DNA of 64,000 nt from NCBI GenBank assembly GCA_018401435.1, contig JAGYJW010000014.1, positions 1 to 64,000 of the forward strand, read 5' to 3'. The translations under genes were made by a program, and so were the position numbers. The notes beneath the pieces are model-generated. The model searched no databases. It saw only the letters and a program-made list of their open reading frames with translations, and was not told where the DNA came from. Shown piece by piece: positions 60,724 through 64,000 of this stretch (position 1 is its first letter; the number at the start of each line of letters is the position of its first letter). This DNA comes from Deltaproteobacteria bacterium (lineage in GTDB: Bacteria > Myxococcota_A > UBA796 > UBA2385).

Positions 60724-61782
60724 ATGACTGCTTTCTCCGCCGATCTGCTGCGCTGGTATGACGCCCACAAGCGCGACCTGCCCTGGCGCGGCCCCCGGGT
60801 CAGCGCCTACCACACCTGGCTGTCGGAGATCATGCTCCAGCAGACGCGGGTGGACACGGTGATCCCCTATTTTCACCGCTTCATCGAGCGCTTTCCGCGG
60901 GTGGACGACCTCGCGGCCGCCCCCCTGGACGCGGTCTTGTCCATGTGGTCGGGCCTCGGCTATTACTCCCGGGCCCGGAACCTGCACCGGGCCGCCCAGC
61001 TGGTGGTGGAGCGCGGCGGCTTTCCCCAAGACCTCGTCGGCCTCAAGAGCCTGCCCGGCGTGGGTGACTATGTGTCCGCTGCGGTGGGCTCCATCGCATT
61101 CGGCGTGGTCGAGCCCGCGATTGACGGCAACCTGGAGCGGGTGCTGGCGCGCTGTGCGGCCCATTCGGGGGGGCGCAAGGCGGTGCTCGCCCTGGGCCGG
61201 GACCGCATCGATCCCGACCGTCCCGGTGACTTCAACCAGGCGATGATGGACCTGGGCAGCCAGATCTGCACCCCCCGGGCGCCAGGCTGCGGCGCCTGCC
61301 CGGTGGCCGCGCATTGCGCGGGATGGGCCCTGGGACGCCCCACCGACTTCCCCAGCCCCAAAGCCAGGCGGGTGGTGCCCGAGCGCAAGGGGGTGGCCGC
61401 GGCCCTGTGGCGAGACGGCCGGCTGCTGCTGGCCCGACGCCCGGCCGAGGGCCTCTTCGGCGGCCTCTACGAGCTGCCCGGCGCCTTGCTGGAGGCGGGT
61501 CAGATCGCCGAAAACGAGCTTGCTGGACTGATTTCCGACAAGCTCGGCCTGAGGGTGGACAGCAGCCGCCGCCTGGGCGCCGTCCGGCACACCCTGACCC
61601 ATATGCGGCTGGAGGTCGAGGTCATCGCCATCACCAGCTCCGGCTCGCCGGACCTCCGCCACTATACGGCCCTGGTCTGGGCCGACCCCGGCAAGCCCGA
61701 GGAGCTGGACGCGCTGGGCCTCTCCACCCTGGCCCGCAAGGCCCTGTCGGTGGCGACCACTCCCCAGGTGTCGATTTTCTGA
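60724..61782 (+). CDS. mutY: A/G-specific adenine glycosylase MutY
   Basis: MutY removes adenine opposite 8-oxoguanine. The 352 residues have the catalytic Glu in WLSEIMLQQTRVDTVI, the helix-hairpin-helix LPGVGDYVSAAVGSIAFG, catalytic Asp in AIDGNLERVLAR, and the [4Fe-4S] loop CTPRAPGCGACPVAAHC. The C-terminal domain is NUDIX-like (LLARRPAEGLFGGLYELPGA, AVRHTLTHMRLEVEV), which reads 8-oxoG. The stop lies in a stem that also contains the stop of the convergent CinA-like gene. Confidence 0.95.
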   Translation: MTAFSADLLRWYDAHKRDLPWRGPRVSAYHTWLSEIMLQQTRVDTVIPYFHRFIERFPRVDDLAAAPLDAVLSMWSGLGYYSRARNLHRAAQLVVERGGFPQDLVGLKSLPGVGDYVSAAVGSIAFGVVEPAIDGNLERVLARCAAHSGGRKAVLALGRDRIDPDRPGDFNQAMMDLGSQICTPRAPGCGACPVAAHCAGWALGRPTDFPSPKARRVVPERKGVAAALWRDGRLLLARRPAEGLFGGLYELPGALLEAGQIAENELAGLISDKLGLRVDSSRRLGAVRHTLTHMRLEVEVIAITSSGSPDLRHYTALVWADPGKPEELDALGLSTLARKALSVATTPQVSIF

Positions 61783-61794
61783 CCCAAAGTCAGA
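61778..61794. terminator. Hairpin overlapping two convergent stop codons
   Basis: TCTGAC (61778-61783) pairs with GTCAGA (61789-61794) over a 5-base loop. The mutY TGA and the convergent gene's TGA both lie in the stem. The AT-rich flanks (TTTT before, TTGCTG after) allow termination in both directions. Confidence 0.45.
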
Positions 61795-62527
61795 TTGCTG
61801 ACTGATCGAATGGCGCGGGGATCTGCTCGGGCAAGCGCGCGCGCAGCCAGGCGAGGCAGGCGGCGAGGGGGCCCGGCTCCCGCGAGTCCAGGGTGAGGGT
61901 GACCGTATAGGGCTTGGAATCGAACTTCGGGTAGGACCCGATGGCCACGTCGGGGAAGCGGTCCTGGGCCTCGGTCAGCAGGTCGGCGATGTCGGATTCG
62001 GCGGCGGTGGTGTGCAGGCGCTCCCCCAGCACCACCCGTCCGCTGAAGCGGTGGGCCACCGCGTCGAATTTGAGGCGCAGCAGGGCGGGCACCCCGGGGA
62101 AGATCAGCACGTTGCGCATGACCACCTGGGGGAAACGCAGGCCCGGCCCCTCCCACAACACGGCACCTTCGGGCACCTCGGCCATGCGCAAGGCGGCGTC
62201 ATTTGCGCGGTCGCCCAGGTGGCCCCGCAGCAGCGCCTCCAAGGTGGGGTGACGCACCAGGCGCACCCCAAAGGCGCGGGAGACCCCCGCCATGGTGAGA
62301 TCATCGTGGGTGGGCCCCACACCGCCCGTGGTGAAGACATGGTCGAAGGCCGCCGACAGCTCGGCGACCGACCGCGCGATGACGTCAATGTCGTCGGGGA
62401 TGGTCAGCACCCGCTTGAGGTCCACCCCGATGGACCGCAGCCGGGTGGCCAACCATGGCGAATTCTCGTCGCGGAATTTACCCGACAGGATCTCATCGCC
62501 GATGATCAGGACCGCGGCACTTGGCAT
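61790..62527 (-). CDS. CinA N-terminal (molybdopterin-binding/MoCF) domain protein
   Basis: The 245-residue protein matches the MoCF fold: VLIIGDEILSGKFRDENSPWLATRL, FTTGGVGPTHDDLTMAGVSRA, VLIFPGVPALLRLKFD. The C-terminal amidase domain of full CinA is missing, so it would be a FAD/ADP-ribose pyrophosphatase-like or competence-type N-domain only. Start ATG 62527. Family members of this length are common, so this is not a truncation. Confidence 0.85.
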   Translation of the reverse strand: MPSAAVLIIGDEILSGKFRDENSPWLATRLRSIGVDLKRVLTIPDDIDVIARSVAELSAAFDHVFTTGGVGPTHDDLTMAGVSRAFGVRLVRHPTLEALLRGHLGDRANDAALRMAEVPEGAVLWEGPGLRFPQVVMRNVLIFPGVPALLRLKFDAVAHRFSGRVVLGERLHTTAAESDIADLLTEAQDRFPDVAIGSYPKFDSKPYTVTLTLDSREPGPLAACLAWLRARLPEQIPAPFDQSAI

Positions 62528-62759
62528 CTGACCTGTCTAACGCCGGCTGCCCGCCGCGCCGGGCCCCGCGCGGGCGGGAATGGCGGTGTGCGCCGCCGGG
62601 TCGGGTACAGAGGGGGAGCCTGGCCTTGAACGCGCAGGCGCCCCGGCCCCTTCCCGCGGAGATCCGAGCCTCGATGCGGCCCCATCAACGCTACAATAGG
62701 CCGGTGTTGCGGCGGTGGAACCGCGTCGGCGCCGCGTTGTCCACAGGCCAAGGAGAGGG
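62528..62759 (+). promoter_or_regulatory. Upstream region of TPR membrane protein with -10-like box
   Basis: TACAAT at 62692-62697 matches the sigma70 -10 box at five of six bases; no good -35 is seen 17 bases upstream. The leader after it contains a GCGGT/ACCGC stem (near 62711-62723). The first half of this 232-base region holds a GC-rich inverted repeat (about 62547-62577) and no gene. Confidence 0.4.
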
Positions 62760-64000
62760 ATGAGCCGTCGCCCCGCCACCCATGGCCTCCGCGTGACCGT
62801 CCGTCGGGACGGTGATGTCGTGGATCAAGGCACCTACTGGCGCTGGGACCCGGCGGGCATCTACTGGGCGATGACCGTGATCCTCCTGCTGTCGTCGGGC
62901 ACCTTGTGGGTGCTGGAGGGCGGCATGCTCACCGGCCTCGCCGTGGGCCTGTTCTGGGGCGGCGTGGTGGTCTTGGGCCTCTCGCCCCTCTGCCTGGCGG
63001 TGGCCCTGTTCATGCGCTGGCGCTCGCGCTCGGGCACCATCGACCGCGGGTCCATCCCCACCGACGACGGTGGCGCCTTGGCCGGCTTCCGGTGGACCGG
63101 CCCCGACGCGGTGGCCCTGGATGCCGCGCCGGTGGGGGCCGGGCGGGCCACCCTCGCGGCCGGCGAGACCTGGAGCTGGCAGGGTGCCCATGGCATCCGC
63201 GTGGACCTCGACCTGGTGCCCTTGCAGCGGGCCCGGCGCTGGGTGGGCGGCCAGGGCGATGTGGCCTTCATCGCCATCGTGCTCACCCTGATGGTGGGCG
63301 CCTTCCAGCTGCGCTTCTTGCAGCAGCTGCTGGTGGAGGGGGCCTCGGGGGGCATGGATTCTTATGCCGAGCCCTCGCCGGAATATATCGCCCGCCTGCT
63401 GCAGCGGGATCTGGACGGCGCCGACGAGGGCTACGAGGAGCGGGCCGAGCGTCCCGAATATGTCGAAGGCAACCGCAGCTTCTACATGCCCTCGGGCAGC
63501 CAGGGCAGCCTGGAGCGCAGCGGGGGAGGGGAGCAGGCTGGCGAGCAGGTGCAGCGCCGCGAGGCCGAGGAGCCCGAAGAGCCGGTCGCCGACGCCTTGG
63601 ACGAGCCGACGCCCGACAGCTTGCTGGACGGCGATCTGCCCGAGCTGGAGCCATTTCCCGGGGAGGATGCCACACCGGAGCGCGAGCTGCTGGGCGAAGA
63701 AGAGCCCCCCACTCCCGACGAGGACCCGGGTGCCGCCCTGCCCGAGGCCATGGAGCGCTTCGTGGGCTGGGGCTTTCGGGACTGGTTCGATGTTCGGGAC
63801 GCCCGCCCAGAGAGCGAGCGTCAGATCGCTCGGCACCTCGAGATCGTGCGCCAGCGGCTCAAGATTGACCCCAACGACCCCGGGGCGCTCAACATCCTGG
63901 GCTACTACGCCTACCTGGCCGAGAATGGCGATCTCTCGAAAGAGACCTATCAACGCTATGTCGAGTTGTATCCAGACGACCCTGTCGGGTACAATAATCT
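62760..64000 (+). CDS. TPR-containing membrane protein (3' end outside window)
   Basis: The visible 413 residues include two hydrophobic segments near the N-terminus (about residues 35-90, VILLLSSGTLWVLEGG and LFWGGVVVLGLSPLCL), a soluble domain (TIDRGSIPTDDGGALAGFRW), another transmembrane helix near 165 (VAFIAIVLTLMVGAF), an acidic linker of about 120 residues rich in Glu/Pro, and the start of a TPR domain (DPNDPGALNILGYYAYLAE). The family is not recognised; a link to gliding or envelope biogenesis proteins of myxobacteria is only a guess. ATG 62760 has AGGAGAGGG directly upstream. Confidence 0.6.
   Translation, partial: MSRRPATHGLRVTVRRDGDVVDQGTYWRWDPAGIYWAMTVILLLSSGTLWVLEGGMLTGLAVGLFWGGVVVLGLSPLCLAVALFMRWRSRSGTIDRGSIPTDDGGALAGFRWTGPDAVALDAAPVGAGRATLAAGETWSWQGAHGIRVDLDLVPLQRARRWVGGQGDVAFIAIVLTLMVGAFQLRFLQQLLVEGASGGMDSYAEPSPEYIARLLQRDLDGADEGYEERAERPEYVEGNRSFYMPSGSQGSLERSGGGEQAGEQVQRREAEEPEEPVADALDEPTPDSLLDGDLPELEPFPGEDATPERELLGEEEPPTPDEDPGAALPEAMERFVGWGFRDWFDVRDARPESERQIARHLEIVRQRLKIDPNDPGALNILGYYAYLAENGDLSKETYQRYVELYPDDPVGYNN

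Overview
The window comes from a GC-rich genome with little intergenic space. Gene content points to a Gram-negative bacterium of the myxobacterial/deltaproteobacterial kind: a complete type II secretion (T2SS) gene row whose GspL carries a PilM-like domain, about ten predicted lipoproteins, MopE-type Asp-rich repeats with FG-GAP repeats, LVIVD repeats, a J-like/TPR response regulator and a class III adenylate cyclase. This taxonomic placement is inferred from gene families; there is no rRNA gene in the window. I found no tRNA, insertion sequence, phage gene, CRISPR array or plasmid function.

Layout. 1-4.0 kb: a lytic transglycosylase cut by the window edge, thiE, and a frameshifted response regulator gene. 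4.05-18.3 kb: one minus-strand operon gspC-D-E-F-G-H-I-J-K-L-M-N. Divergent from it, 18.6-23.5 kb: adenylate cyclase, two small cyclic-nucleotide-binding proteins, an RlmI-like methyltransferase and an M14-type amidohydrolase, joined by 1-4 base overlaps. 23.5-28.7 kb (minus): a frameshifted multi-pass membrane protein, priA and galU. 29-42.4 kb: housekeeping genes on both strands (outer-membrane barrel and lipoprotein, FAD oxidoreductase, Xaa-Pro aminopeptidase, glucokinase, LOG protein, ferredoxin, membrane protein, queG, trxB, peroxiredoxin, exonuclease-WYL). 42.4-59.3 kb: an envelope-protein region with a PHP-domain lipoprotein, a porin, a tandem Deg7/Nma111-type protease, an STN-only lipoprotein, a di-heme peroxidase-like lipoprotein, an LVIVD lipoprotein, a heavy-metal-associated lipoprotein, nadC and a 924-residue MopE/FG-GAP lipoprotein. 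59.2-64 kb: a membrane protein, mutY, a CinA-N-like protein and a TPR membrane protein cut by the right edge.

How the parts may work together (inference): the T2SS would export folded periplasmic proteins, and surface lipoproteins with MopE, LVIVD and beta-propeller repeats are plausible clients or surface partners. The cyclase starts divergently from gspC across a 220-300 bp region holding two identical spaced palindromes, so secretion and cAMP signalling may be co-regulated. The di-heme peroxidase, HMA lipoprotein and MopE repeats recall the MopE/SACCP surface copper system of Methylococcus, and this is the most interesting system-level hypothesis here.

Data quality: at least four genes carry frameshifts that look like single-base errors in repeats or homopolymers (response regulator, gspJ, the membrane protein at 23.5-25.3 kb, and glk). 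They should be resolved before any of these genes is called a pseudogene.
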